Of a stretch of 64,000 nt of DNA, positions 47,570 through 58,779 are shown piece after piece. Origin of the DNA: Chaenocephalus aceratus (Eukaryota > Chordata > Actinopteri > Perciformes > Channichthyidae); the NCBI GenBank assembly GCA_023974075.1, contig JAMFTG010000731.1, forward strand, positions 1 through 64,000, in the 5' to 3' direction. The notes below the pieces were generated by a model. The model was not told the DNA's origin. It was given only the letters and a program-made list of their open reading frames with translations, and ran no database searches. Both the position numbers and the translations under genes were made by a program. The first letter of the stretch is position 1; every line of letters starts with the position of its first letter.

Positions 47570-48369
47570 GTTCCTGTTTTCAGGTCCAAGCAATTATATA
47601 TATTATGATATTTCTATTTTGAAATTCTGTTCCTGACGGACGCCAAAAAAGCCAGCGATTATGGAATTAAACCAATAAATAAAAGCAAGGATAATTGTGT
47701 GTTATTGGTGAGTAAATAACTGTGTTATTTTGAAAAGAATAACAAATTAGAAAGAAAAAAAGATTTTAAATATACGAGGCTCTGAGCCCCATGTATTTTC
47801 CTCACAGACGGCAACAAAAGTCAGAAATTATACGATTTAAAATAAAAGCAATAATTGTGGCTTGATATTGAGTAAGAACATGTTTTTATGAACCACACAG
47901 CTTCCGGTCTTCCAAGACCCGACCGGAGAAAAAGACGTGCTGCAGGAAACACATTACCAGTAGAAATACATTGCTTTTAAAATCGTTCTGTGCAACACGA
48001 AATGCCATGAGACTGGGTTGTCTTATCTAGATCCGCCACTGCCTCGGCACCAGTACTTGTTGCTGAGCAGCTGGTTCTCATAGCTGCAGGAGAGCAGGAA
48101 GTCTGACCCGAGGGGAGCCGTGATCTGCTTCTTATCACACTGCAGCTGCAGACTCGCTGACACAGAAAGGAAAAGGGAGTCTGAGAGGAAGCTCTTTCAT
48201 GTCACACCAACAGTGGGTCTGCTCATGCACATGCAGAGCCCATGGGAGTTGGTTGCATGTGAATATCCCCGTGAGAAATAACATTTGTACCTGTAAATAC
48301 TTTCCACACACCTGAACAGACAGAATATCACGTTAGCTAGGAATACAAATCTGTACGCAGGTATTTATG
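47570..48369. other. Non-coding
   Basis: I see no gene. The area 47640-47900 contains two diverged copies of a gacggcaacaaaagtcag/gacgccaaaaaagccagcga motif. Confidence 0.4.
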
Positions 48370-48864
48370 GTGTGTGCGTGTGCGTGTGCGTCCTGCAGGC
48401 CAGTGGGGGAATCCCTTCGTCTTGGCGAACACCAGGGCTCCCTGTTTGAACTGGTCCCGTTTCTCCCCGCATCGTGATAACTCTCACCTCAATGACAGAG
48501 AACCAGCAGAAAGGAAACAGAAATATATTGAGGTGACTTATGGCGCATTTCCACTGCAGCGGGTAGCCCCGTTTAAGCGTCCTGAACCGTCCTCAAGCGG
48601 CCAGGCCAGTTTTTGGTGGCATTTCCATATAGCCTAGTACCGGCTAGCGGGTACTTTTTCCCTTTTTTTTCGGCCCCATAAAATCGTGGTTCTTTTTTAT
48701 CAGACCAGGCCAGGGCTGTGACGTCAACACTCTCGACTGCTGATTGGTCAGAGAGAATCGTCACAAGATCGCGCGCGAGTTCATCCCTAGCGTCGCATAT
48801 ATATTTAGAAGCAAGCTTGCAGCATTTTTATAAACAGCATTTTGTAAACGGAGGAGCTACAAAA

Positions 48865-50302
48865 ATGTCTACGTTTGTTAAGAAAAGCTCACCGTGGTCG
48901 ACCGAGGAGGTGACGACATTCCTTCATCTCATTGGGGATGATAAAATCCAGCGGGAGCTCGACGGAACAACAAGAAAGGTGAAAGTGTTTCGCGGATTTT
49001 CGAGGACTTTCCTGCAGTGTAGGGAAAAACTTAAAAAGATGAAGAGCGAATATCGCCTAATAAAGGACAATAATAACACGAGTGGTGCGGGTCGCAAACA
49101 ATGGAAGTGGTTCGACTTGTTGGACCAGATTTACGGCCACAGACCGGCCAACGTTGGGAGGGAGGGAGGCCTGGACTCTGCAACGGCTTTACTGGAGTCC
49201 CTGCAAGGTACGCTCACTTCTAACAAAGAAGTCTATTTTATCCTTACATTAATGTTCGACAACCCATGCTTTTATGGAGCTCCGAAGAGCTACATAGCTA
49301 GCTAAGGCAGATAGCCTTAGCTAGAGCTATTGTTTGCTAACACCATATGTGCCATTGTTTACGTTCAGTTTTTCTTTTCTATAGTTGTTGTTGCTATTTA
49401 GTATTGTGCTGCAGTAGTTTGTGGAATTAACAAGTCATTTTGCTGTTCTAGATGATTACATTGGGACTTGTGAGGAGGAACATTCCCGAACAACGGGTGA
49501 TGGCAGTGTTCCGTCCACTTCGTCATTGAATCCAGAACGGACCCCAGCTCGACCACAGACACCAGCCGAAGACCCTAACCCGACTCAACCACCAACACCG
49601 AGTGCCATCACGACACCGCAGCGTGTGGTTCTAGGTAAGAAATAGAAATGGCAAAACGACTGGAATTGTGTTTTGTTTTTTTAAACCTTGGATCATCCAT
49701 CGTCAGTAATTAAAATAAGCTATACCACTGTGTGGAAATGCTCTGTTACAAGTAAAGTCTTAGCTAGTAAGCAGCTAGTACCGTTGTGTGTGACATCCTA
49801 TCATATACATATATTTATATTCATTATCAACAGGCTGGACATAATGTAATTCACTTTCACAATCATTGTAAACATCTAGGGCCAGAACTTTCTTTAGTTC
49901 ACCTTACTGTTGTTCTGTTTATACATGTTATTCTTATATCCTTGTGTGACCCGTACCTGTCCTGTGTTTTTTCCTTATTGCTAATTATTATTATCTTATT
50001 GTCACCCAGGCAAGAGGAAACGAGGAGGAGAGGATCGGGCCCAGCAGGAACGGCACCATGAACAGCACATGGCCCAGCAGGAACGGCACCTGGACTGGGC
50101 CAAAGCGTCTGCTGAGCGGAGATGGGAGTTGGATGCGGCCTTGAGAAGGGAGGAGGTCGCCTTGAGAAGGGAGGAGGCCGCCTTGAGAAGGGAGGAGGCC
50201 GCTCAAACAGAGACCTTCAACCTAGCCTTCCTGCGCACTCTTGGCGAGGTGCTAGGGGGACTGGGCAGCCGACGTGGCCCGTCTCCTCCTCGTCCAACTT
50301 AA
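48865..50302 (+). CDS. Harbinger Myb/trihelix-like DNA-binding protein (3 exons)
   Basis: My model joins 48865-49207, 49452-49634 and 50010-50302 (272 residues). Each border is GT/AG and both introns are phase 1. The ATG (acaaaaATGTCT) is the first in frame after the 5' leader. Residues 8-93 form the SANT/trihelix fold, with W11 and the KQWKWFDLLDQIYG end and the basic helix FLQCREKLKKMKSEYRLIKD. Residues 115-175 are Pro/Thr-rich linker. The last 95 form a charged coiled coil with three ALRREEx repeats. In Harbinger elements such a partner binds the transposon ends and brings the transposase into the nucleus. Confidence 0.85.
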
Positions 50303-51114
50303 AATAACATTAATAGTTATTGTACATATTATATATATTTTTTCTAGTTACTTTTTAAATTTGTACTTGTTTATTTATGTTCTTTAAAATGTTCATTTTA
50401 TTTGTACAATGCCATGTATATTTATGCTGGCTGCAATACAGTTTATAATTTTTAATTTGTATTGTTTAATGGCATGCCTTTTTGATACACCCTTTTTTTT
50501 TTGTATACTGCCATCATTAAAGTACTTCTTTGACTTATCTTATCTCTTGTTGATAATGAATGGCACCCAACAGAAAAAAAATCAGATTCACATAATCTTT
50601 ATTTAGAGAAGATATAAACATACATGAATTTATAAAGGAATAACAAACACCATCAGTTAGGAAAAAGCCCCTTACTTTTAAGAGATTTAAAGCAAGAAAT
50701 TGAGTTTGCTAGCTTGAGGTCCTCCTCTAAAACATTATTACATGTTTATTTTGTAATAGTAATTGAGGTTATATTTTAATATATTTTATATTGTGGATAC
50801 TTTAGCCTCCATCCAAGTTTACAATTGTCCACACTATTTTACACTTGCATTTATGAATATAGTTTTGCTGTGTTTTACACTTTAGTATTTATGTTTATAG
50901 TTAGCTTTGATATTCGCTTAATTTATTAGAAAGATTTTCTTTTCATGATCTGATATTTCCTCAACTGTTATTATGGGGCAGTACTTACTGGTGCTTGAAT
51001 TTCAAATATTCAATTCAGATAATATTTGTTTAAAACATTTGACAAACACATGTATATGGAAAAAAAAAAAGGATTTATTTATGTTCAATACAATGAATAC
51101 AATACAATGCATAT
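50303..51114. other. Intergenic region between the convergent Harbinger genes
   Basis: AT-rich 3' regions of both genes. The polyA-like motif attaaagtacttctttgac (about 50516) suits the plus gene. On the minus strand, aataaatcctttttttttt near 51061-51079 may end the transposase transcript. Confidence 0.5.
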
Positions 51115-52525
51115 TTAGGTATTCAGGTAGCGCATCAAACCCTCTCTGATGTCAGTGCCCTCCTCCTCTGCACCTTGAGCCGCTGCTACCCCAGGCTCTG
51201 CGGCTGCTGGTGCATTCCACCCATCATCATAGTCCTCTCCATGACTCTCGCAGAGGTTATGCAGAGCACAGCATGTAAGCACCATGGATTTCACAAGTTT
51301 AACATCACAGTCATTTCTTTTCATGAGGCAACGCCACCTCCCCTTCAGTCTACCAAATGCGTTCTCAACCACAACCCGTGCGCTGCAAATTTTCTTGTTG
51401 TACACCACATGTTCTGCTGTCAGCCGTCCAGTGTCTGGGAAGGGTTTTAAGAGCCAGCTTTGCAAGGGATAGGCATTGTCTCCAAGCATGTAATAGCCAG
51501 CATTCACCCCACCAATGTCCCTGGTGCAAGGTGGAAAGTAGTTACCACGACTGGCTAACTCCCACAATGAGGACAGCCTCAAAACCCGAGCGTCATGCAT
51601 GCTCCCGGGCATTCCTGCAAACACATTCCAGAAATGTCCCTTTCCATCTACAACTCCTTGAAGGATGATGGAGTGCCAGCCTTTCCGGTTGAAATAGTCA
51701 CAGTGGTATTCCTGTGGTGCCAAGATGGGTATGTGTGATCCATCAATAGCACCTACGCACTGAGGGAGCCCCCACCTGTTCTCAGTGTAGGCAGCCATTT
51801 CTGCAAACTTCTGCCGGTCTGGTGAACGAATTAGTTCCGGTACTAACAACGCCTCTGCAGCGGCACAGAAGTCTCGCACACACCGGCACACAGTGGTGTT
51901 GCTCACTCCGAACAGATGTCCGATGCTTCTGTACTCTGAGCCGGTAGCAAGCTTCCACAGTGCAATGGCCACTCTCTTCTTTAGAGGTATACACACGCGG
52001 AATGTTGTGTCCCGTCTCTCCATCGCTGGCCGCAGTTTGTTGCACAGGTAGGTGTACGTTTCCTCAGACATCCTGAAGTTATCCACCCACTGAGTGTGTG
52101 TGAAAGATGGAACAATCACAGACCACCACTCGGTAGCTCGGTCGAGCATCCAAACACATGGTCTGCGGCGACGTAACTTCTGAAATACACAAACAAAAGC
52201 ATACATATTTTAATACGTAAAAGTGGTAGCTACAATTAATTAAATATTTGAAACACTTTGGTCGTATTGTGAGCGTGAGCCTAAACACATGGCTAGTTAG
52301 CGAACGTTAGCTTACCGAGTAGCGCTGTAGTCTCGTGCTGTTGTAGTCTCTGCAGCGTTGTAGGACTTCCACAACTCTCTCGTCAGCTTCTTCTGCATCT
52401 CGTCTTGCTTTACGCAGCCTACTTTGAAACATCACTTTCCTGCTTGCTGTGATCACTTTCCTGCTTGCTGTGATAACAAGCCACACACCAAGAAACAAGT
52501 AAACGATCGCTTCCACATCCTCCAT
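51115..52525 (-). CDS. Harbinger DDE transposase, HARBI1-like (2 exons)
   Basis: Exon 1 is 52525-52316 and exon 2 is 52179-51115 (424 residues); the intron has GT/AG ends in phase 0. Residues 1-70 are a helical head. Residues about 152-174 (EYRSIGHLFGVSNTTVCRCV) are a helix-turn-helix. The DDE_4-type nuclease has all three catalytic acids: D216 in VGAIDGSHIP, D304 in MLGDNAYPL and E342 in VVVENAFGRLKGRW. The supporting motif GVVDGKGHFWNVFAGMPGSM precedes the second acid. Length and order match HARBI1 and fish Harbinger transposases, which cut and paste the element into TWA sites. The chain ends in an acidic tail. No lesion is seen. Confidence 0.92.
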
Positions 52526-52776
52526 TGTTGTGTGTGTTTTGTGAGTTGTGTCGCATTGAAGATGACGCCACTGCAGTTTTACTCAGCGTCGCTCCGCCCA
52601 AAAAGCCCGCCAAAAAGCTGATCGCCCCGCCTACACTGCGTTAGTACCCCAGGTCCTAAACTGTAATGGAAATGCGCCACGGCCTCGGCTGGCCAGCGAG
52701 GCAGCCCGAGGCCTGAGCCAGGACGCTTAGGGACGCTTAAACGGGGCTACCCCGTTGCAGTGGAAATGCGCCATTA

Positions 52777-53715
52777 ATAACCATCATGTAATCAAGGGGC
52801 GTCTGAAAGACACATTCACTCATTGATTATATATATGTAGATATACCAGTTTTAGTTTCACATGATGTGTAACTCTTCTCTCATCTTATTAAAAGTACAT
52901 CTTTATATCTGGTATGTAATGAAGGAGTAGTATAAAGTGACATCAAATGAAAATACTTCAGCTAATACAACTACCTGTAATCTGTATTTGAGTAAATGAA
53001 CTTTATTTACTTTCCAACCATGAAAAACTGTTTATTTTTGTCCCGTTAACTGTTGCTGTTATCTGAAATGTATAAACCTCATTACAAGTTTAAACGGGTC
53101 GTTTATTTAAATGTATAAGCATCAAAAACCTATTTCATTCAGTGTTTAGAAAGGGTGAAGTGTGAACTGTGACATACACAGAGTAGTTTCTATGTAGAGT
53201 ATCATATATGTTGCATTCATTTAGTAGCATTTATACATATATTACTGTTAATGCAAATGTGAGATATAATTCAGACAAACAAAGAGTAGAACAAGAACGA
53301 TATGTAGCTCTGATATGTAGCTAAGCCAAACGGTTCATTGTAAGGCTTTAACTGTTGCTGTTACCTGAAAGGTATAAACCACATTCAAAGAGAGAAGAGG
53401 TCGTTCCCTTCCATCAGAAACATTTAACCAGTTTCTAAGTATCGTTTGTTTCATTTCCAGCTCGTCCTGTCTTTGTTTACAACACAGACTGCTAGCTCTG
53501 AAGCTAACCAGGGTTGCTAAACGTGGGTACCTGGCTGGAGTGAGATTTTGATATTTAATTACACATGTGCGCACTAAATGACTGCTATCGTGTCAGCAGC
53601 GGGACCTTAGCATATATACAGGATATACAATATATACAAATACACAATATTGTACACGGACTATAAAGGGCTCACCGTTTCATTCACTAATGAAAGTCAA
53701 ACACATGTTTGTCTC
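52777..53715. other. Non-coding
   Basis: Begins with the right half of the Harbinger target repeat (to about 52842). Beyond that I see no gene. The motif taactgttgctgttatctgaaa/taactgttgctgttacctgaa occurs at 53047 and 53350. Confidence 0.4.
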
Positions 53716-54590
53716 CACTGTTTCATTGTGTGCATAAATAACTGGAAATATCTGCTCCAACCTTTCCTCTGAATGTCCTGTCTGTTCAAAAGGCCCTTAC
53801 CCAATTGAACATTCTCCCTCCAATACCCATTCTCCTCCATGTGATCAGTAGCCCCTCCTCCACACAGAGTCATACGCCTTTTCAATGTCAAAGTACACTA
53901 TTGCCATTATCTCTTTCATTTTCAATGTTTTTCCCACATCATTACTCACTCTTACTAATTCCACATCCAGAGCTGACCTATTATCCTGTCCACAGTTAAG
54001 AGGACCAGGAAGGCAGCAGCCGTATCAGTTTGACACTAATGTCAGATCCAGGCATGAGACGTTCCCCCTGTGAACATCTACTCTTGTGCCATGTCCATCA
54101 TTAAGGCATACTAGTGTTCTTTCCTCCAGCATTTCCTCCACTATGTTTCCGTTACTGTCTGTATGGTTGCTGCCCCATAGACGGTTGTGTGCATTGAAAT
54201 CACCACACCAAACTTCCTTCCTATGTTTATATTCTGCTATTTCTTTAAATATATCAGTGGTTAGATTTGGACATGGGTTGTATACATTGATTATCCTGAT
54301 GTTATCTTGTTTTCTAGGGTTGCAGATGTCCACTATAATACAGTCTACATCATCAGGAGATTGCACCTCCCTATATGCCACACCATCTTTGAGAAATGAC
54401 TGCAGGACTTCAGGTCTGCAATGTGGACAGTACACCTTAAATACATCACTACACAACCTGGGGTATTTGAAGATAAGGGAATATACATGTTTATAATATG
54501 CTGCAAAACACAACAAATATGCAGGGTGACGAGTCTGTTTCGAAGGCCATTTTATTTTTGGTAGTCTGATCATTTCAACAAGAGAATAGA
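53716..54590 (-). pseudogene. I-clade LINE fragment: endonuclease plus start of RT palm
   Basis: The minus strand reads SFLKDGVAYREVQSPDD, NIRIINVYNPCPN, KEVWCGDFNAHNRLWGSNHT and GNVSCLDLTLVSN (54573-54025). This is an endonuclease with the catalytic GDFNAHN block. After a gap with no linker it continues near 53875 as YFDIEKAYDSVWRRGY, the first catalytic Asp block of reverse transcriptase, followed by stops. Most of the element between the two is deleted. It is the same clade as 46443-46870 but a different part. Confidence 0.8.
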
Positions 54591-55585
54591 ATCAAACTGA
54601 AAACATCGTAAATATGTTCCAGATACATGAAGCATGTGCACAGTGAAACTCGCTCATGGACTTTAAGGTGAATACTTTAAGGAAAGGTTTTCCCACACTC
54701 TTTGTAGGAGCCATTTTATGGGTGTTGTTGGTGTCTCAGTTTACCTTATTTATATGAATAGTGCAATATTATTTTGAACACTTGGTGGCGGGGTGTATAA
54801 AAGGGGTCATAGGTGACAGGAGAGGAAGAGGACAATTCTACCAGACGGCCAGCCCAGCCCCAGCAGATGCTCATACAACAACTATTGACACCGTGTACTT
54901 AAACCTTGGTATGTAAAGCAATAAAACATCATTCTAAAACTGCAGCAAACGACCGGAACTTCATGTTTGTGTCTGCGTCAGGATCACTCTAAACCCTCCT
55001 GTGAAGTAATGGCAAAAAGATATAGGACACTGGAACATTTAAACTGCCATTACATTCAGTGGAATCGTACTCTATGAGTGAAACTGGACAATAAGAAACA
55101 TATCGCATTGGATTAAGGATTGTTTTCACTGGACAAACAATTGGATTACTTCACAACCGACACCGTCATCCCGGATCAGCTGGACAACACGCCACAATCA
55201 GCTGGAGATTGTCACCACCTGCGCTCATCAAGAGGCGAAAGGAGAGGCCGAGAGCCAAGGCTGAGAAAGCGGCCGGGTATGAGCAGCATTAAAACTGGAT
55301 CGTATGTTGGAATCATAAGCTGCATCGGACAATGGCTTGGATTTAATGCTGCAATAATGTCAGCTGTTTGAAACAGCTGTCGGCAGACGGACAGCCAGAA
55401 AACGAAACTTAAAGGAACAGTGAACATTATGCATGTCAATTCTGATGTTACATCAACAGATGGCGCTGTTGGGATGGGATCTGTAATGGAAAAAAGGATT
55501 ACCCAACACAAGGCCAATAGATGGGAATTGTAAACTGTGAAAAAACAAAATATGCTTAATTGCGGCTCCTACACTCTTAAAACCA
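54591..55585 (-). other. 3' region of zinc-finger duplicon D with a LINE-like insert
   Basis: 54780-54950 and 55384-55585 match the 3' flanks of A and B. Between them, 54951-55383 is an insert with RGERRGREPRLRKRPG, similar to the basic start of CR1/L2-group ORF2. The site that holds the hAT end in A and B is empty here. Confidence 0.6.
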
Positions 55586-56788
55586 CTATGGTTTTTCTCC
55601 TGAGTGAACACGAAGATGTGATTTGAGAGCACTTGATGTAGTGAACGTTTTCCCACACTCTTCACACCAGTACGGTTTTTCTCCAGTGTGAATACGGTGA
55701 TGTGATTTGAGAGTACCTGATGTAGTGAAAGTTGTCCCACACTCTTCACAGCTGTAAGGTTTTTCTCCAGTGTGAATACGTTGATGTCTTTTGAGAGCAC
55801 CTGATGTAGTGAAAGTTGTCCCACACTCTTCACAGCTGTAAGGTTTTTCTCCAGTGTGAATACGTTGATGTCTTTTGAGAGCACCTGATGTAGTGAAAGT
55901 TGTCCCACACTCTTCACACCAGTACGGTTTTTCTCCAGTATGAATACGGTGATGTGATTTGAGAGCACCTGATGTAGTGAAAGTTGTCCCACACTCTTCA
56001 CAGCTGTAAGGTTTTTCTCCAGTGTGAATACGTTGATGTATTTTGAGATCACCTGATTGAGTGAAAGTTGTCCCACACTCTTCACAGCTGTAAGGTTTTT
56101 CTCCAGTGTGAATAAGTTGATGTATTTTGAGATGACCTGATCTAGTGAAAGTTGTCCCACACTCTTCACAGCTGTAAGGTTTTTCTCCAGTGTGAATACG
56201 TTGATGTCTTTTGAGAGCACCTGATGTAGTGAAAGTTGTCCCACACTCTTCACAGCTGTAAGGTTTTTCTCCAGTGTGAATACGTTGATGTCTTTTGAGA
56301 GCACCTGATGTAGTGAAAGTTGTCCCACACTCTTCACAGCTGTAAGGGTTTTCTCCAGTGTGAATACATTGATGTATTTTGAGAGCACCTGATGAAGTGA
56401 AAGTTGTCCCACACTCTTCACATCTGTAAGGTTTTTCTCCTGTGTGAATACGTTGATGTATTTTGAGATGACCTGATTGAGTGAAAGTTGTCCCACACTC
56501 TTCACAGCTGTAAGGTTTTTCTCCAGTGTGAATACGTTGATGTGATTTGAGATGACCTGATGTAGTGAAAGTTGTCCCACACTCTTCACAGCTATAAGGT
56601 TTTTCTCCTGTGTGAATACGTTGATGTGTTTTGAGAGCACCTGATTGAGTGAAAGTTGTCCCACACTCTTCACAGCTGTACGGTTTTTCTCCTGTGTGAA
56701 TACGCAGGTGGATCTTTAAATTTCCAGATGTTGTAAAGGATTTGTCACATTGCTGACAGCTGTGACGTCTCTCTCTTCCTTTCGGTTT
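55586..56788 (-). CDS. Zinc-finger exon D, fourteen C2H2 fingers
   Basis: On the minus strand the acceptor gtctgttctag is followed by [10 protein letters not shown] and fourteen uninterrupted 28-residue C2H2 fingers to TAG at 55588-55586 (401 codons). This is the longest array here. Finger 1 is [20 protein letters not shown]. The rest are CEECGTTFT or CEECGKTFT types with TGEKP linkers, one linker changed to TGENP and one finger start to YRCEEC. Most recognition helices read TSGAL or TSSxL, with little variety. No leader exon lies upstream within the window, so it is a last exon whose start is elsewhere or an orphan copy. Confidence 0.82.
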   Translation of the reverse strand, partial: KPKGRERRHSCQQCDKSFTTSGNLKIHLRIHTGEKPYSCEECGTTFTQSGALKTHQRIHTGEKPYSCEECGTTFTTSGHLKSHQRIHTGEKPYSCEECGTTFTQSGHLKIHQRIHTGEKPYRCEECGTTFTSSGALKIHQCIHTGENPYSCEECGTTFTTSGALKRHQRIHTGEKPYSCEECGTTFTTSGALKRHQRIHTGEKPYSCEECGTTFTRSGHLKIHQLIHTGEKPYSCEECGTTFTQSGDLKIHQRIHTGEKPYSCEECGTTFTTSGALKSHHRIHTGEKPYWCEECGTTFTTSGALKRHQRIHTGEKPYSCEECGTTFTTSGALKRHQRIHTGEKPYSCEECGTTFTTSGTLKSHHRIHTGEKPYWCEECGKTFTTSSALKSHLRVHSGEKP

Positions 56789-56870
56789 CTAGAACAGACA
56801 GACAGAGAAAGAGAGAAAGTCAATCTAAAAAGCATAAATACACAAGTTAACACAATAAAAACTCAATTAA

Positions 56871-57854
56871 AGTGGACCTATCATGCTATATTTGAACAAT
56901 ATATTGTAGGGCCATACCTATATAAATATAGTATATTTTTCAAAATACCAAAAAGATCCTGCATTTTAGCCACGCCTCATTTAGCAGCTGACCACGCCCC
57001 CTACAGCTGACCACGCACCCCTGCAGGAGAGGGGAGCTTGCTCTGAGATCAGCTGCTGGGCTGCAGCGGGGAGAAGAGGGGGAGAAAAAGAGATCTCCGT
57101 CCACCGTGTTTTATTCTTATAGAAGAAAGAAGAGAAGTAACGGGGCAGAAACCCTCCTTTTTAGACAGCGGTCCAGACATAGACATCAAACGGCAACACA
57201 TATTCAGTGTGCAGTTCCTTTGGCATTAGGGCAGGGATATCTAGATACTTCCCAAGGTTTGACATAATGAATTGTGCTACTTTTAAAGCAAGCAACGATG
57301 TTTTCAAATCTGTAATCAAAAAGCACCTCAAAAAACCCTATCGAAGCAGTTCCTGCCGTTGCTACATTAGTTCAAACGGTAACAACAAACTATTTTTCTT
57401 AGCGGATGCATGTCAATTTAAATCAATACATACAACTATAGAAAAAGAGCCACAGCGGAGAATAAACAGAAGGGCAACTATGGCAACCATGCAAGGGAAG
57501 TCTTCTTCGCTGCTTTTGTGGCAGACTACAGCGCCACTTACAGGCCTAGCATATGTACTACAGCGTCTCCAGCGCTTTCGAGCGGCAATGGCCGGCCGTG
57601 GCCCAACCTCTCATTCCCCTGATAGGTGGAGAATTGACCAATAGCCGTAGCACCACTTCTGTGACGTCATAGAAGTGTTCAAATCTGGATCAGTCTGTAT
57701 CAGATCCGTTGCAGCCCCTTTTTTAGAGATTTGGGTAAGGAGGAAAATAGAGAGGGTTGTGTTTTCTGACACTTGGTGAGTTCCCTGGAACACCGGGGAC
57801 ACATATTCATGTATAAAAGACGTACGAAAGTGCATTTTGCATGATAGGTCCCCT
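56871..57854 (-). mobile_element. 984-bp TTAA-type (piggyBac-like) MITE
   Basis: Ends AGTGGACCTATCATGC and, inverted, AGGGGACCTATCATGC. TTAA is duplicated at 56867-56870 and 57855-57858. It occupies the intron upstream of finger exon D, where A and B have the uninterrupted sequence around ttaatataaacctt. A reading frame inside (57207-57644) shows no known motif and is not seen in related copies. Confidence 0.9.
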
Positions 57855-57939
57855 TTAATATAAACCTTGAGTTAACAAAATACTACTTATCAACTGTTTG
57901 TGTTTATTATATTTGATACAGTAATACAGCAATATTCTA

Positions 57940-58540
57940 ACCAAAGTATATACCAGAGGTGGGGGACTCGAGTCACATGACTTGACTCGAGTCCCATGAC
58001 TTGACTTGCCTATTTTTGGACTTGAGACTTGCTTGACTAACATTGATAAAAGACTCGACTTGACTTTGACTTGGTATTCATGACTTGAGACTTAGGCTTG
58101 AGACAGATGACTCGAAAGGACTTTACTTTTTAAAATCAAATATTTGCATTTGTATCGTACGAAGCCCCTAGAGGGCAATGAAAGAAAAAAAAGAGAGAGA
58201 AAGGAGAAAGTAGGAAGTGGAGCGCACAGGAGACAGCCGTTTCATTGCAGACTGTTATGTTTATGTGGGGAAATACATCCATTATTTGAGATATATTTCA
58301 AACTCGGACTTCATTTTAGGGACATTTCGGCCAGGGGTGTAGAGTTATTTGTTCAAGCACCGGATCGGCAAAACAGGAGAGTCTGTGAACCAGTCTGCCT
58401 TGACCTATGTATTCATGTCTGTGACTCTCACAGTATCAGCTGCTTCATAGAAGAAACCCTCCTTCACTTCATGAAATTTCTGCAGCACCAGGAGGCAGTA
58501 ACATGCAACTCAGCAGAATCTGAGAAGAGCAGCACCAGCT
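57940..58540 (-). repeat. AGTC-rich repeat of the zinc-finger duplicon (D)
   Basis: Parallel to 40605-41207 through tgcttcatagaagaaaccct to actcagcagaatctgagaag. It shows the sequence without the LINE that interrupts the B copy at that point. Confidence 0.88.
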
Positions 58541-58578
58541 GCAAAGAGCTGTGCCTTCACTGCGTTTACCTTCATTAG

Positions 58579-58700
<122 letters not shown>

Positions 58701-58779
58701 TGGCCATTCAACTTTCCAAGACACACCTGAGTGACAGCACGAACAGGTATGGCGAGGAGCCCCGGCCTCTGCGCTGCTA

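Larger units (their letters stand above)
48541..52773. mobile_element. Complete two-gene PIF/Harbinger transposon
   Basis: Inverted ends of about 43 bp begin TGGCGCATTTCCACTGCA on both sides, with TTA immediately outside each (48538-48540 and 52774-52776). TTA is a typical Harbinger target. The same flanks joined at one TTA lie at 33890-34062, which proves the boundaries. Inside are a spliced Myb/trihelix-like gene on the plus strand and a spliced DDE transposase on the minus strand, facing each other. Neither has a stop or frameshift in my reading. It is the only structurally complete DNA transposon in the window. Confidence 0.95.

Noticed and set aside
51175..51668. Plus-strand frames opposite the Harbinger transposase
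   Set aside because: They lie antisense to an exon with complete catalytic motifs and have no motif of their own.
57207..57644. 146-codon frame within the TTAA MITE as a gene
   Set aside because: No recognisable motif, and it lies inside a MITE. Not annotated as CDS, only mentioned.
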